From the NCBI GenBank assembly GCA_015698045.1, contig BLAL01000012.1:1860001-1924000 (forward strand): a DNA stretch of 64,000 bases, given 5' to 3'. Within the stretch, counting starts at the first letter, position 1. Each line of letters begins with the position of its first letter. Made by a program: the position numbers and the translations under genes. The DNA is from Rhizophagus clarus. Its lineage: Eukaryota; Glomeromycota; Glomeromycetes; Glomerales; Glomeraceae. Positions 11,340-23,367 of this stretch are shown one piece after another. The notes beneath the pieces were generated by a model. The model was not told where the DNA came from. It did no database searches and saw only the letters and a list, made by a program, of their open reading frames with translations.

Positions 11340-12230
11340 GTTATTGTAAAAAATTGTTCGTATTGCAATAAACCTTTTACTGAAGAATTATCCGATGGAA
11401 ATTCTGATATTGATAAGTTTATAAAAGATACAATATATAAATAAAAATATAGAGACAAATTTCTTGAATGAGTACCGTTTGATAGATTTACAAATATAAA
11501 AGAAATTAGGGAAAGTCTATTCTGCAACTTGGATTGATGGTGAATTAGAACATTACAAAGATTATGATGAGAACTGGCAAATGTAGCTTAAAATGCATTT
11601 GAATTTATCGGATTGAAGCTTTATGGATTAACTAAAAATCAAAAACTAAAGAATTTATAATGATAATATAATTTGCTGAAAAAGAACTGAGAAATAATTT
11701 TTCGAATAATTTTAACAATATACTATAGAAAGACAAAATTAATTTGTCGTATAAAACATGAATTAGGATATTTTTATAAGGATTTTCATAGTGGAAATAT
11801 CTTACTCGATTATTCTTTTTCTTATATTTCAGACTTTGGATTATCTGGGCCAGCAAATGAACAAAATCAAATGATATTGTATATGGAATATTACCATATA
11901 TTGCTCCAGAAGTCTTATAAATCACTCGCTGATAGTTTCGACGTAATCGTTGATGAATTATCATCCGGAAGACCGTCTTTTTATATTTAGACCAGAATTT
12001 GGAAAGATACTCCTGAAATTTTAGGAAATTAGCTTATAAATGTATGAATACAAACTCAAATGAAAGGCCAACAGTTTGGTATTTTTCTCTTAGAGATGAA
12101 GAAGAAAAATTTGGCTATAAAGGAAAAGAAATTAGAGAAATTTGACAAGGAATACCAAACATGACAACTTCATATGAAAAGAATTCAGATGCTATATATA
12201 GTAGTAGGCTTTTATGTTTAATAATTTATT
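11340..12230 (+). pseudogene. TKL-type protein kinase pseudogene
   Basis: Degenerate pieces occur in kinase order: NCSYCNKPFTEE (Cys-rich leader), DKFIKDTIY, FLEWVPFDRFTNIKEI (region before the glycine loop), KDFHSGNILLD (catalytic loop, near 11770-11810), SYISDFGLSGPANEQ (DFG, near 11825-11870), ILPYIAPEV (near 11885-11915) and ERPTVW (near 12060). Multiple frameshifts and stops lie between them. The layout matches the intact kinases in this window and the large TKL family of Rhizophagus. No active product is expected. Confidence 0.85.
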
Positions 12231-13870
12231 AATTCCATTATTACTTCATATGTTAATAATTAAGGTACTGTATTTTCTATTTAAAATTTTTATCTAAAAT
12301 TTTTTTGATATTAACTTTTGTTGTTTAATAGTACTGTATTCAACTAATTGACTTATAAATTTAGAGGAATTGATATAAATAAAAATTTGTATTTAGAATA
12401 GATACTGATGAAAAAAATAATGTCGACAATAATATTTTTTATATATTATTATATATAATTACGGAACTATCTATTTAAATTTTTTATATAATGTAATATG
12501 CTTGCATAATATAATGTCAATTTATTACGCATGAGAAGTCTTTACCTTGGTATATTAAGATATTGTGATTCCAATGTTTTTACTTTCTTAAGATGTAGAT
12601 TACAAGATTACATATTAAATTATCAAGTAATATTAATAAAGTGGAGAAAATTACTATTGGACATAATTATTTCAAAAGAATTGCCTGTTTAATAAATAAT
12701 CTGAATACTTAAAGTGAAAATAATAAAAAACATAAATTTATGCACGATTTTATAACAATTTTTACTTACAAAAACACTTCTTGCAATCTTAACATATTAT
12801 TAATTTTAAATTTTTATTGCTATGCTAATTTAAGTTGATAATTATACTTTATAATTAAAAAAATTTTAAGTTGGATAAAGAGTTAGTCAAATCATTGAAA
12901 TCGGTAAATATTTCAATAATAATGTTCTATAACTCTCAAATAAGTTAAAGAGTTTACATGCAGTATACCATAATTATATAAAACTATATGAATTTTCTAA
13001 TATTTCAAATTGAATATGGTATTCAAATTAGTAGAAAATAAATCTCATGCTAACAATCTTTAAATAATAATTTATTTTTTTGATCCTACTTTTTAAAATA
13101 AAAATTTATAAAAAATTATTTTTTCAAAAAAAAAAAAAATGGAAACCGGATAATATGAGTTATGCCCTAAGCATTAAACTTGCAACCTTAATACAAGTTA
13201 TACCTCAAACAATATCAAACTTCAAAAATTTAAATCAAAACCTTTTTATGAATATTCAATAAAATATCCATTATCTAACAACATATTAAGCTGAATTAAT
13301 CAAAATGACTTACTAATAAGAGTCCAGACACTTTTATTTAACCTAGATTATTTTGAAGTTCATGGATATTCATTGCGCCATAATTAATGAATTATAACTG
13401 ACAATTCTTGTAAACCACGAATTTATAGTTTATGGATATAAGAATAACAATATTTATTGAGGAAAGTTTAAGACATATCAATTCGAACTGACATCAATAC
13501 CAAAGCTGTATACTACTAATACTAAATGAACATCAAAACTTTGCAAAATAGCAAATTGTAGTCAACAAATAGAAATATAAAATTGGAAATGATGGTAATA
13601 TTGACATGATACATTATAATTCATTAATAAACTTAATTAACCAAAAATATAAGTTTATAAGTGAATCCATTCATTTGTAAAGCTTTTAAATAATAAAATT
13701 ACTCTGAAATTTTCTGTAAATGTAATTAAAAACTGGATTTGGATGAAAATCAGATTTCCATTGTTTAACGTGATAATCGTTGAATTGAAATACACTTTAT
13801 AATAAAAATCAGAGAAAAATAAATTTATTGTTCCCTACTTTATTTTCATGTATTTCACCCACGAGATACA
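12231..13870. other. Gene-free AT-rich spacer
   Basis: No coding sequence or structured repeat that I can support. Short open frames here (for example 13080-13262) are low-complexity and Lys/Phe-rich. Confidence 0.5.
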
Positions 13871-14014
13871 AATGATTAGCAAACATGTGGTTTGCAAACA
13901 TGTGATATGCCATAAATGTGGTACAAAATTAATTGTACAACTTGCATTACATAAATATTACGTAAAAATTCCTAACAGAAAAACCATTCTTTTTCTTTTT
14001 ATTTTTCTAAGAAA
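13871..14014 (+). promoter_or_regulatory. Conserved upstream block of F-box gene, shared with 32513-32631
   Basis: The sequence from aatgattagcaaacatgtgg to the ATG matches the region upstream of the F-box gene at 32632: acatgtgatatg, cataaatgtggtacaaa, attacataaatatt, and a CT-rich leader ending ctaagaaaATG. The 14-kb copy has an extra caaacatgtg. This may reflect a shared promoter or simply recent co-duplication. Confidence 0.55.
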
Positions 14015-15424
14015 ATGGCTAAATTAAATAAGGACATCCTTTATTTAATATTTGAAGAATTGAAAGAAGATAATAATACACTTTATTCATGTCTTTCAAC
14101 AAACAGAACTTGGTGTAAAATAGTTATTCCAATTTTATGGAAGAATCCTTGGAAGTTCATAAAGTACTGGAGACGAAAGCAAATGGAATCGTTTCTAAAT
14201 GTAATCTTTTTACATTTATCAAATGAATCAAAAAATACTTTAAAGAGTAGATATATCGAGTTTCTACCATTTTTAGAAAATCCATATCAAAGACCTTTAT
14301 TTGATTATGTTTCTTTTTGCAGGCATTTAGACTTCATTCATATTGATTACATAATCCTGGAATTTACTCATATTTTAGAATCTAAAAATGCTTTAATAAA
14401 CGAATTAATTAATCTTTTTATTAATAGAAATAGGGAATTTACACATCTTTATATTCCCTATAAATTTAATTTTCAAATACATCTTATTCCAGAAGCTAGA
14501 AGTTGCTTTTCAGAAATCGAATTTCTTTCTATCAAAACTGGTATAAATCAAGATATTGCGGTTGGATTATCGGAGATTTGCAAATCAATTAAGAAATTGG
14601 ATTTATACATAAACGGTAATAATTATGATAATTATGGGGTTGTTAAGCTAATCGAAGTCCAACGAAATTTAATTAATCTCGATTTGAAAGTTGGCAATTA
14701 TTTATTATTCTCTAAAACATTTGAAAATTCATTGATTAAAAGCGCGAATAATATTCAATATTTGAGATTATCTGCTCCTTATACAAGATTTCTTACATAT
14801 TTTGTTAATTTAAAAGTTTTAGAATTGAATTCTAGTTATGCCTGTACTCTATTACACTTTGAGAATTTATCTTTACCTTTCTTACAAATTCTAAGAGCTA
14901 GAGGTATCCCGTACGAAGTTTTAACAAATATAATTAGAAATACAATAGGTTATCTCGTTGAAATAAAAATTGATCGTATACATCATAATGAAGTCGAAAA
15001 CAAAAAAATTATTCAAGTCATTCGTCAAAATTGTCCAAATCTTATAAATCTTAAACTAGTATTAATATACAACAATATTTTAGAATTAGAAAATTTATTA
15101 ATTAATTGTCAATATTTAAATGGATTATATATTATCACTGATAATAATATATATGTTCATAATATATATGATTGGGATATGTTATTTGAAATATTAACTA
15201 AGTTGTCACCAACAAGTTTGTTTAAATTTAAATTTAGTTATTTGGTACCTAATTTAAATTCTTTAAAATTATTTTTTGATAATTGGAAAGATAGGCATCC
15301 TATGTATTTACAATTAAATAAAATGAGTGATATAGATGATTTGATGATAGAAAATTATAAGTCGGAAGGAATAGTAAAAAAATTTAGCAACAAAATTCTT
15401 GGAGATGATTTTGAATGGGCTTAA
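14015..15424 (+). CDS. F-box / leucine-rich repeat-like protein, 469 aa
   Basis: Single-exon gene. The N-terminal F-box covers residues about 3-45 (LNKDILYLIFEELKEDNN, CLSTNRTWCKIVIPILWKNPW). Leucine-rich segments follow (LIKSANNIQYLRLS, FVNLKVLELNSS, QNCPNLINLKLVL, INCQYLNGLY) and the end is ..LGDDFEWA. It is a very close paralogue of the gene at 32632, including its promoter, and more distant from the genes at 800 and 16063. The presumed role is an SCF ubiquitin-ligase adaptor, known for the family and not testable here. No introns or lesions are visible. Confidence 0.92.
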   Translation: MAKLNKDILYLIFEELKEDNNTLYSCLSTNRTWCKIVIPILWKNPWKFIKYWRRKQMESFLNVIFLHLSNESKNTLKSRYIEFLPFLENPYQRPLFDYVSFCRHLDFIHIDYIILEFTHILESKNALINELINLFINRNREFTHLYIPYKFNFQIHLIPEARSCFSEIEFLSIKTGINQDIAVGLSEICKSIKKLDLYINGNNYDNYGVVKLIEVQRNLINLDLKVGNYLLFSKTFENSLIKSANNIQYLRLSAPYTRFLTYFVNLKVLELNSSYACTLLHFENLSLPFLQILRARGIPYEVLTNIIRNTIGYLVEIKIDRIHHNEVENKKIIQVIRQNCPNLINLKLVLIYNNILELENLLINCQYLNGLYIITDNNIYVHNIYDWDMLFEILTKLSPTSLFKFKFSYLVPNLNSLKLFFDNWKDRHPMYLQLNKMSDIDDLMIENYKSEGIVKKFSNKILGDDFEWA

Positions 15425-16062
15425 AATATTATAGTATATTGTAATTAATTATGGAAACATCCTATTTCCATACGTAGTTTTTGGAATACATATTTTCCAA
15501 CATTTTATAAAACTGAAAATATGATTTATGGCTTACTAAGAATATTTCTATTCATTGAAACAACATTAATTAATTTTTACTTATATCTCAGATGGGTAAA
15601 GGATGAATCCGCGGATCGATTACGAATATCCGAATCATTTTGAATTGGATTGACGGATTATGGATTCATCCGGATCGCAACACTATAGATTCTTCTTGGA
15701 TTTCCATGAAAGTTCCATATAGATTCCTCTAAAGCGGAAAAACTTCATTTTATTCAATTATAATAGTAGCCGCAATTAATGAATAATTTCGTCAAGAAGT
15801 CAGTAAATTATAGCAAACTCTTAATGTGTGAAAATTTAGAAAATTTTGGTGGGTATTCACTTATTTTTATTTACAAAAGAGAGATCAGATTGACTAATAA
15901 ATATCTGTGTTTAACAAATTTATTGGTGTAATATTATGATTCATCATTACGAGTTTGATTATTCATTTTTTTTTTTTTTATGTTTTAAAAAAAAATTTAA
16001 CGTTGTATAAATCTCTTAAAGTTACCTTCTTAATTTATAATCATTATTTTTTAAATAAAAAA
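15425..16062. other. Intergenic, with a possible MITE fragment at 15597-15700
   Basis: Bases 15597-15700 carry facing gatgaatccgcggatcg and ggattcatccggatcgc segments ending cgcaacacta. This resembles one end of a small inverted-repeat element, but no clear target duplication is visible. Poly-T and poly-A runs precede the next F-box ATG. Confidence 0.3.
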
Positions 16063-17556
16063 ATGTCAAAACTAAATGGAGATATTCTTTACTTAATATT
16101 TGAAGAATTACAAGATAATTCAAAGTTCCTCTTTTCATGTCTAATGGTCAATAGACTTTGGTGTGAAACTGTGATCCCAATTCTATGGAAGAATCCTTGG
16201 CGCTATAATATTGATTATTATAATAAAGATTATTTACTTGCAATTATCGCTTCCTATTTATCTGATGAATTCCTAATGAGACAAAGAATACAATTACTGT
16301 CAGCTTCAAACCAATCTCTTTTGTTTGATTATTTTTCTTTCTGTAGAAGTATTAATGTAAATATTATAAACTCTATAATTTCTATTGGATCTCCTTCATT
16401 AATTGATCAGTTATTTTTGCAACGTGAATTTTATGGTCTCCTTGTGAAGAAATGTCCGGAATTGAAGTATTTAGATATAAGTTCAATTAAATATAATATA
16501 ATTTTTGTTTCAGAAGATAAGCTTCGTTTTGAGTCACTTTATGAATTAAAATGTGATACATCTAATGAATCTTCATTTTTTTATGAACTGGCACATATTT
16601 GTCAACATATACAGAGACTCATCATTACCAATGATGTAGGCACAAAAAGTAATCTTGGAATTGCCAAATTAATTGAAATTCAGAAGAATTTAAAATATTT
16701 TGAATGGAAAGACAATGTTTATGATTTTATTTTTATAGATTCTTATATGGATATTTTTCTTGCACTAGAAAAAAAGGCAGATATTATTAATCATTTATAT
16801 ATTTACTTTCAACGCCGTACATATAGCAATGTAATAGATAGTATATTTCCAAAATTTCATAAACTAAAAACATTAATATTTAATAATTTTAGTTATATTA
16901 AAAAACATCATTTAAAAATGTGTATTTATCATGATCTTGAAGTCTTTAAAATATATTATGATTTAAAAGTGGCTTCTATTATAATTGAAAATAGTGGGGG
17001 ATTTCTAAAGAAAATTTTAATATCCTATAGTAGTTTTGATGGATGTTTTGATGATTATGATAATTATGAAAATTTTGATGAATGTTTTGATGATTATGAT
17101 AATTATGAAAATTTCAATGAAGATTCTTTTATTCTTATTCGTAAAATTCATGAAAATTGTCCTTTGATTGAATATTTGTGTCTTTTATTTTCATCATCAA
17201 AGGAACATTTTACTGAAATTGAAAAATTACTAAAAGATTGTAAATATTTGAAGACATTGTTAATAGTTATAAAGATGAATGGAGCGAGAACTGAAAAAAC
17301 TCTTTTAGAAAATGGAGAAAATTTATTAAAAGCATTAATTAGCTCGACACCAACTAATTTAAAAGAAATTAGATTTTTTTATGATTATAAATTTTCTTTA
17401 GAAGCCTTGGAGAAATTCTTGGAAAATTGGAAAGGTTGTGCACTTTCTATACTTACGTGTGACCCTATTTATAACGAAGAAAATTACACAGATTTGATTA
17501 ATAAATATAAAAATAATGGAGTAATTAAAGATTTTAGATATAAATGTGAATTTTAA
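16063..17556 (+). CDS. F-box protein with internal 13-residue duplication, 497 aa
   Basis: Single-exon gene. The start is placed at ATG 16063 (MSKLNGDILYLIFEEL) rather than the upstream in-frame ATG at 15955, which would translate a poly-Phe leader. The F-box covers residues about 3-45 (CLMVNRLWCETVIPILWKNPW). The leucine-rich body includes CPELKYLDIS, LAHICQHIQRL and NCPLIEYLCLLF. A recent in-frame 39-bp tandem duplication at 17041-17118 encodes two acidic, Tyr/Asn-rich copies of CFDDYDNYENF. It is the most divergent intact member of the family here. SCF adaptor role inferred from the F-box only. Confidence 0.9.
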   Translation: MSKLNGDILYLIFEELQDNSKFLFSCLMVNRLWCETVIPILWKNPWRYNIDYYNKDYLLAIIASYLSDEFLMRQRIQLLSASNQSLLFDYFSFCRSINVNIINSIISIGSPSLIDQLFLQREFYGLLVKKCPELKYLDISSIKYNIIFVSEDKLRFESLYELKCDTSNESSFFYELAHICQHIQRLIITNDVGTKSNLGIAKLIEIQKNLKYFEWKDNVYDFIFIDSYMDIFLALEKKADIINHLYIYFQRRTYSNVIDSIFPKFHKLKTLIFNNFSYIKKHHLKMCIYHDLEVFKIYYDLKVASIIIENSGGFLKKILISYSSFDGCFDDYDNYENFDECFDDYDNYENFNEDSFILIRKIHENCPLIEYLCLLFSSSKEHFTEIEKLLKDCKYLKTLLIVIKMNGARTEKTLLENGENLLKALISSTPTNLKEIRFFYDYKFSLEALEKFLENWKGCALSILTCDPIYNEENYTDLINKYKNNGVIKDFRYKCEF

Positions 17557-18479
17557 GTTATGAACACTATATTTGCTATATATAGTGTTAGCATTTTAAG
17601 TATTTAATAGAAATAATGGAAATGATTATTAACTTTATAACGTTTATATGGGTTTATTTTGCTTTATCATGTAAATGAAACTTCTTACCGTTAACATCAT
17701 CCTTATTATTTAGTTTTTACAATTAATAAATAAAGTAATGTCGTTGCTTGATACAAGAAACAACTGAAAAATATCTGTAAAAATTTATATTATTAATGAT
17801 ATCACAATTACACACATTATTTCGAATTCTGATAAATGCTTTGTTTAAATCATTTGTGAATTAAAAGTGAATATGATACGCTGAGTGTACGCAATTCCGC
17901 AATTCTGATTGACCAACATTTGATAATTAAAAAGATAATTTAAATCACTTAATAAAAAAAAACACTAAAAGGTGTTTTTAAAATCATTTTAATCGGTAAA
18001 AAACCGATTTTTGATCGTTTAATAGGAAAAAAAAAACGATATATATATGTCGTGTATAATAATGTTGCACCCTGGTTCTTATTTACCCTAATAAGGAAAT
18101 AATCTCATTAACCCTATAATATAGAAGTTCAGAGTAATCTCGTCCATGATGCAGCATTCCTTATCTAGCTATAGAGATTCAATTTGGTATTCGCTCTGCC
18201 GACTTCTTGTAACATCATTGGTAATTGTCTTCTTTATAATTTTATTAACTGTTTATATCGTCTTTTGTTATTTTTTATAATTTCCAACAAACATGTATTG
18301 TATAAATTTTGAAGATTATCGTTATCATAATGCAAAATTTCTTTAAAAATGATCAAATCTTTCAAATTTTCAAATTTTTATATTTATTACAGTACAATTA
18401 ACCATAATAGTTCTTCAGAGGATAGAACAACTTCTACTATACAACAAACCAAAATTTAATAAAAAAATTTAATTAATGA
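17557..18479. other. Gene-free spacer
   Basis: AT-rich DNA without a supported gene. A short A-rich stretch at 17940-18040 contains caccttttagtg-like self-complementary bits (cactaaaaggtg; ggtaaaaaaccg) that could fold, but there is no element boundary. Confidence 0.4.
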
Positions 18480-19260
18480 TTAAATCTGTAATTCCGGTAA
18501 TTTTTTGAAAATAATTTGGGAGATTCCATTGACACATTTAATATTTACAGTGGCTTTCTCGTCAATTCTGTAATTTTTTAAATAAAATTAATTTACTTGT
18601 CAAACAAGATCGTAAAATTTACTACCTTTGAAAGAAACATGAAAATCACCTTTTAGGATTTTGATCTATGAATTGGTCCACAATACAGTTACAATTAGAT
18701 GTTTCTTCTTCAGGAAACGTAACTTTGATTACAACTAAATTTTTAACCTTGAATTCTAAAACTTCCTTTATTTACTACCAGGCGTTAACATTAAAACTTT
18801 TGAAAGTATTACTTTTAATACAAAATAAAATTAGTACTAGAAAAAAACTATGTACAGTATATAGTAAATAAATATAAGATTCTTACTTGTTCTCAATGTT
18901 TTATATCGAATGTTTTTTGTATTTTCATGAATTTTGGAAACTTCATCCAAAAATCGTACTAGACCATGATTTGGTCATTCAAATCCTTTATTTCTCATTT
19001 TGTCGAGAAATACAGTTGTGTCAGAATTAGAATAAAAATGAATATAACCAATTATAAACAAAATTAAAAAATTTGATTACTTTTTAGTAATATTATTTAC
19101 TTTTAAAATTACATACCGATTATATCTCTTCTTGACAACATGCACAAAATCCATTTCATTAGTAGTTCTTATCCATTCCTCAACAGCAACGTAATTTAAA
19201 CCTGATAAATCCCCTTCAAACTTCACTGTGACCCTTCAGTTGGTTATTACAACACGGAAG
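18480..19260 (-). pseudogene. Relic of an intron-containing gene, family unknown
   Basis: Minus-strand coding-like blocks are separated by plausible introns. The first is near 19235-19110 (FEGDLSGLNYVAVEEWIRTT.., then GTATGT). The second is near 19025-18890 (DTTVFLDKMRNKGFE, stop, PNHGLVRFLDEVSK). Further blocks lie near 18760-18650 (VIKVTFPEEETSNCNCIVDQ) and 18560-18480 (DEKATVNIKCVNG after a TTACAG). At least one in-frame TGA sits in a conserved-looking context. I do not recognise the family. Confidence 0.45.
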
Positions 19261-20099
19261 TTTCTTGAACGTAGGTAAGCCTAAAAAGTTTTTAAGGGGT
19301 AAAAAAAAAAAGGTCAGGAGCAAGTATAAAAATAGTGAAAAAAAGGTTGATTATTTTCTTTAGTGAGTCAATCACTGAGCAATATATGTATAGATAACAG
19401 AATTTTTTGCTTAGAACATATTGTTTTAGCACAGAAACCTAAAGAAAACTAAGAAAATTTTTTTTTTTGAAATAAACCTGAAAAGAAAACTAGAAAAATT
19501 TTCTTTTGAAATAAACTCGAAGAAAGGTGGTACAGGTAACATATTATGCAAGTTGACAAATATGTTTATATTTTCACCTACCCAAAAAACTGTCCCTTAA
19601 AAAACGCGAACGTGAATATCATAACATAAACATTACATGGTCGGTGTTAATATATTATCAAGCTTGTGGTTATTTATTTATAGTCATACAAAATGTTGTA
19701 CAAAGTTGTATACTACTACTACGTATGTTAAAAATTTTTATCATGAATACAGTTATCAACGAAGTAGATATTGTTCATCTGATATGGAGAATACTGTAAT
19801 AGGACATGTGAGACTAGAATTCATACTTAATGGTCATGTTATTCCATAAACAGTTTCCAATTAACCTACTTTCGTAATTCACAAATAGTGAATAAATAAT
19901 ATGAAAGAATCTGTCCACTGGTGATATAAACATCTCACACATTATATCGAGCGATTCCATGTTTTCATTACATTTTATTTTGGAGAAAGTAGGAATAAAT
20001 TCACACACAAAGAAGACCTATCTTAGATAATAATTTACTGCTTTCACACTCCTTATAGCCATCATGTAATACTTTTTTTGTACGGTGTGTCTTATATAT
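19261..20099. other. Gene-free spacer
   Basis: No gene supported. A near-duplicate pair at about 19435-19515 (aaagaaaactaagaaaattttt / aaaagaaaactagaaaaatttt) is a small local repeat. Confidence 0.4.
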
Positions 20100-20540
20100 G
20101 TTACATTATCTCATTATTACATGTAGATGTCTCTTCACCTTTTATTGCACCTTTTATTCCAGATAAATTAACAGATTTAATTTCTGTTCAAAAAAATTTA
20201 AAGCATTTTATTATGGCGCAATATTACGATAGCCGAGGTAAAATATTTTCTTTAATAACAAAACTTCCGAATACCTTAACCAATTTAAGACTTAAAAGAT
20301 TCAATTACACTTCATCGTCGTTTATCACTAGATTTTCAGGTTTACAAGAACTTGAATTATTATTGGAAGAGAATCAAGATTTTATCTGTTTTGAAAAGTT
20401 ATTATATGTTAGTTTCCACAATTACATGTTTTAAAATTTAAATCTGTATGTATAAGTAACAGTTTATTAATGAAATTCTTAGAAAATAATGGAAAAATTT
20501 AAAAGAATTTTATGTAGAAGAAGGCACTTGAGATGATTTT
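20100..20540 (+). pseudogene. F-box/LRR relic, C-terminal part
   Basis: The frame LTDLISVQKNLKHFIMAQYY, SLITKLPNTLTNLRLKRF, FSGLQELELLLEE, then (after a frameshift near 20410-20420) FPQLHVLKFKS and KFLENNGK. This is the typical body of another Glomeromycotina F-box subfamily, distinct from the LNxDILYLIF genes around it. No F-box end remains; stops follow after 20500. Confidence 0.75.
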
Positions 20541-21366
20541 TAAGTATTCGCATAAAAATATTACCGAAATGATATTGAATCACCAATATAAGCAGATTAA
20601 GTTACATTTATGCACGGAAATCATTGCTATTTAAATGACAAAAGACCTAATGACAAAGGATTAGGCAAAGGTCAAATGATCAGGTCATTGGATCCTGTAA
20701 TAATATTGGGAGAATCGTTATTTATCATTAATCATATATATAAATAGTATTGCCTTTAAACCAATTGCAACGAAGTTGTAGCTTGTTAAATATTTTATTT
20801 CTAATCATTTTAATAATTACTTCTATAAAAAATAGGTAATGCATAATTGAATTTCGAATACTTGCTCTCATTAGTATATTTTTTGCATATAAAATATATG
20901 GTGTTTAAGTTTCATCTTATAATATCATGATATTTGTTAAATCTGATAATGAAATAAATATTTGGATTTCATTAGAAGTTATTTCCTTTACACACAAGCG
21001 CAAACGTTTCACCAAAAGTCTTTTCATCAAAACTAGAAGCGGAACTTATAAATAATAATCAATAAACGTACAATATTCCATAAAATAAACTAAAAATTTT
21101 TATAATACAGCTTAAATAATGTGTTTTAATAATAAAATATGAGATAAAGAATAAATTAAATCTGAAAAATCTAAGTCCATTTGATAATTTGTCGCGAATC
21201 TAAGATAAAAAACGCACAAATAATAAGTTATATAAAAGATAAATGAAAGATGAATCAAGATGATAAAGAACTTGGACGGAATAACCGGCGGTGTTAAATC
21301 ATGATTCAAGATTCCAAAAGAATTGGAAACAAATTAATTACGTTTATACATAGAGAAGTATTGTAC
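20541..21366. other. Gene-free spacer
   Basis: AT-rich. One notable string at 20635-20700 repeats aatgaca/aaaggtcaaatgatc-type words (gacaaaagacctaatgacaaagg), similar in wording to the hAT MITE at 23054 and perhaps a scrap of it. Nothing else. Confidence 0.35.
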
Positions 21367-22796
21367 TCAAATATTATCATCTATCCATTCGAAATCTTCA
21401 TTTATGTTATACTGAAAACGATAATCAAATTTTTTAATTATTCCTTCTGATTTATATCTTTCTATTAATGTAAAGTCCATCTTTTCGTCAACAGCAGTGA
21501 TTTGTAAAAACATAGGATGTCTTCCCTTCCAATTATCAAAAAATAACTTAAAGGTTTCTAATTTAAGTAGGTAATTAACATTAAGTATATTAAATGCAAA
21601 CTTAAACAAACTTGTTGATGATGATCTAATTAATATTTCAAATAATTTATCCCAATCAAAAGTATGTTCTTGATTATCAACTATGAAGAGATATAATCTA
21701 TTCAAGTGCGGACAATTAGTTAGCAATTTTTCTAATTCTGGGATGTTCCGATTTCTAACCAATATTTTAAGGTACTTAATATTAGGACATTTATCATAAA
21801 TAGCTTGGATGAGTTTTTTGTTATCAATTTCATCGTTACTTACATAATCTACTTTAATTTCAATAAGATTCCCACTTGTATTTTTAATTAAACTTGCTAT
21901 GATTTCAATTTGAACGCCACTGGATTTTAAAATTTGTAGAAAGGGAAAGGATAAGTTTTTTAAACAATTCCAGCCTTGTATATGTCAATAATACGGTCTG
22001 TCTAATTCTAATTCTTTTAAATTTACAAAAGATGAAAGTAAATTTGTTGTGAGCCATCTAGAAATCTTACAATATTGTATGGTACTTGCATGTTTAATCA
22101 ACGAATCCTCAACAATTTTAATAAATGGTTCATCATCATTTGTATTATGAGTTAATACAATGTTTGATAACTTTCTTTGAGCTTCAATCAATTTAACAAT
22201 TCTACAGTTATTATTTTTTAATTCAAAAAAAAGTTTCAATTCTTTAATTGATTTACATGTTTCTATTAACTTGGTTAAAGTATTATTATTTATGCCAGTA
22301 CTGCAACTTAGGAAAACAATTTCAGAAAAACAGCGTTCAACTCCATGAAAAAGATGTATTTGATGTTCAAGAATTTTGCATATATAAAGGTGGGTAAATT
22401 TCGTATTCTCATTAATAAAAAGGGTTAATATTTCGTTTTGAACATTTAATATAATAGATTCTTCATTAATATTTTCATTAATTATTCTCAGGATTTCATC
22501 TAAATTTAAATGTCTGCAATAACTAATATAATTAAATGAAAGCTTTGATGAAAATTGATCAATAACTTATGTTCCTCTATTTTATTTCTTGATATATTTG
22601 ATAAATGTGAAATGATTACACTTAATAATAACTTTACTTTCTTCTTATTTAAACATTCCCAAGGATTTTTCCACAATATTGGAATAATTGTTTCACACCA
22701 AGTTTTACTGACTAAAAGGCACGAATAAAGTATCTTTTTATTATCTTGCAGTTGTTCGAATATTAAATAAAGAACATCCCTATTTAATTCGGACAT
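21367..22796 (-). pseudogene. F-box gene with one frameshift and one stop
   Basis: Full-length homologue of the F-box gene at 800 on the opposite strand (MSELNRDVLYLIFEQLQDN.. to ..EDFEWIDDNI). Only two lesions are visible. One is a one-base deletion at about 22550, in the LINFHQ.. segment just before the YISYCRHL match. The other is an in-frame TGA near 21985, within the ..RPYY[stop]HIQGWNCL segment. Both sides of each lesion remain well conserved, so the inactivation is recent, or one lesion is an assembly error. A 30-odd T-run lies just upstream of the start. Confidence 0.9.
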
Positions 22797-22806
22797 TTTT
22801 TATTTT

Positions 22807-22845
<39 letters not shown>

Positions 22846-23045
22846 AAATATATATATATTTCCACCAGAACGACATAAATATTTAATTATGTAGCACAAT
22901 TATACGGTTGATGATATCATAATGTATCACAGGATTAAATACTAGTGCCAGAGTGCATAATGTAGATCAAATAATCGGAAAATGTAGGGTAGTTTTGCGA
23001 TTAATATTTTACTTGCGAAACAACAGGGTTAATATTACCTATATT
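22797..23045. other. Poly-T tract and spacer
   Basis: A T-run with few interruptions from about 22806 to 22838, followed by A8 and a (TA)n stretch, sits in the 5' leader of the F-box pseudogene. Confidence 0.6.
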
Positions 23046-23367
23046 ATATCTACCAGTGTTCGGAAATGACCTGGTCATTTGAACATTCAAATGATTTAGC
23101 TAATCATTTGTCATTATTCATAATCCTTTGTCATTTGGTCATTTCAGTCATTTGATTTTGATTGGTTAATATTCTTATCATGTGATTCAATCAAATTAAA
23201 AAAAAATAAGGTAAAACATAATGCAGGCCAGAACTATAGCACCGGCCAACATTACATTCAAATAACTTAGGTCATTTGTCATTTGAGCAATGAAATGACA
23301 CGTCATTTGTCATTTGTCATTTGAATCATTTGTCATTTCAAGTCATTTTCCGAACACTGATATCTAC
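23046..23367. mobile_element. hAT-type MITE, 306 bp, with perfect 8-bp target duplication
   Basis: The element runs 23054-23359. Termini: 5' CAGTGTTCGGAAATGAC and 3' GTCATTTTCCGAACACTG form 17-18 bp inverted repeats with one length difference. The flanks 23046-23053 and 23360-23367 are both atatctac, an exact 8-bp target-site duplication. CAGTG-type ends plus 8-bp duplications fit the hAT superfamily. The interior is full of catttgtcatttg words and has no coding capacity. Confidence 0.93.

Noticed and set aside
13080-13262. 60-codon plus-strand frame
   Set aside because: It starts in a poly-A-coded Lys/Phe stretch and has no similarity to any family here.
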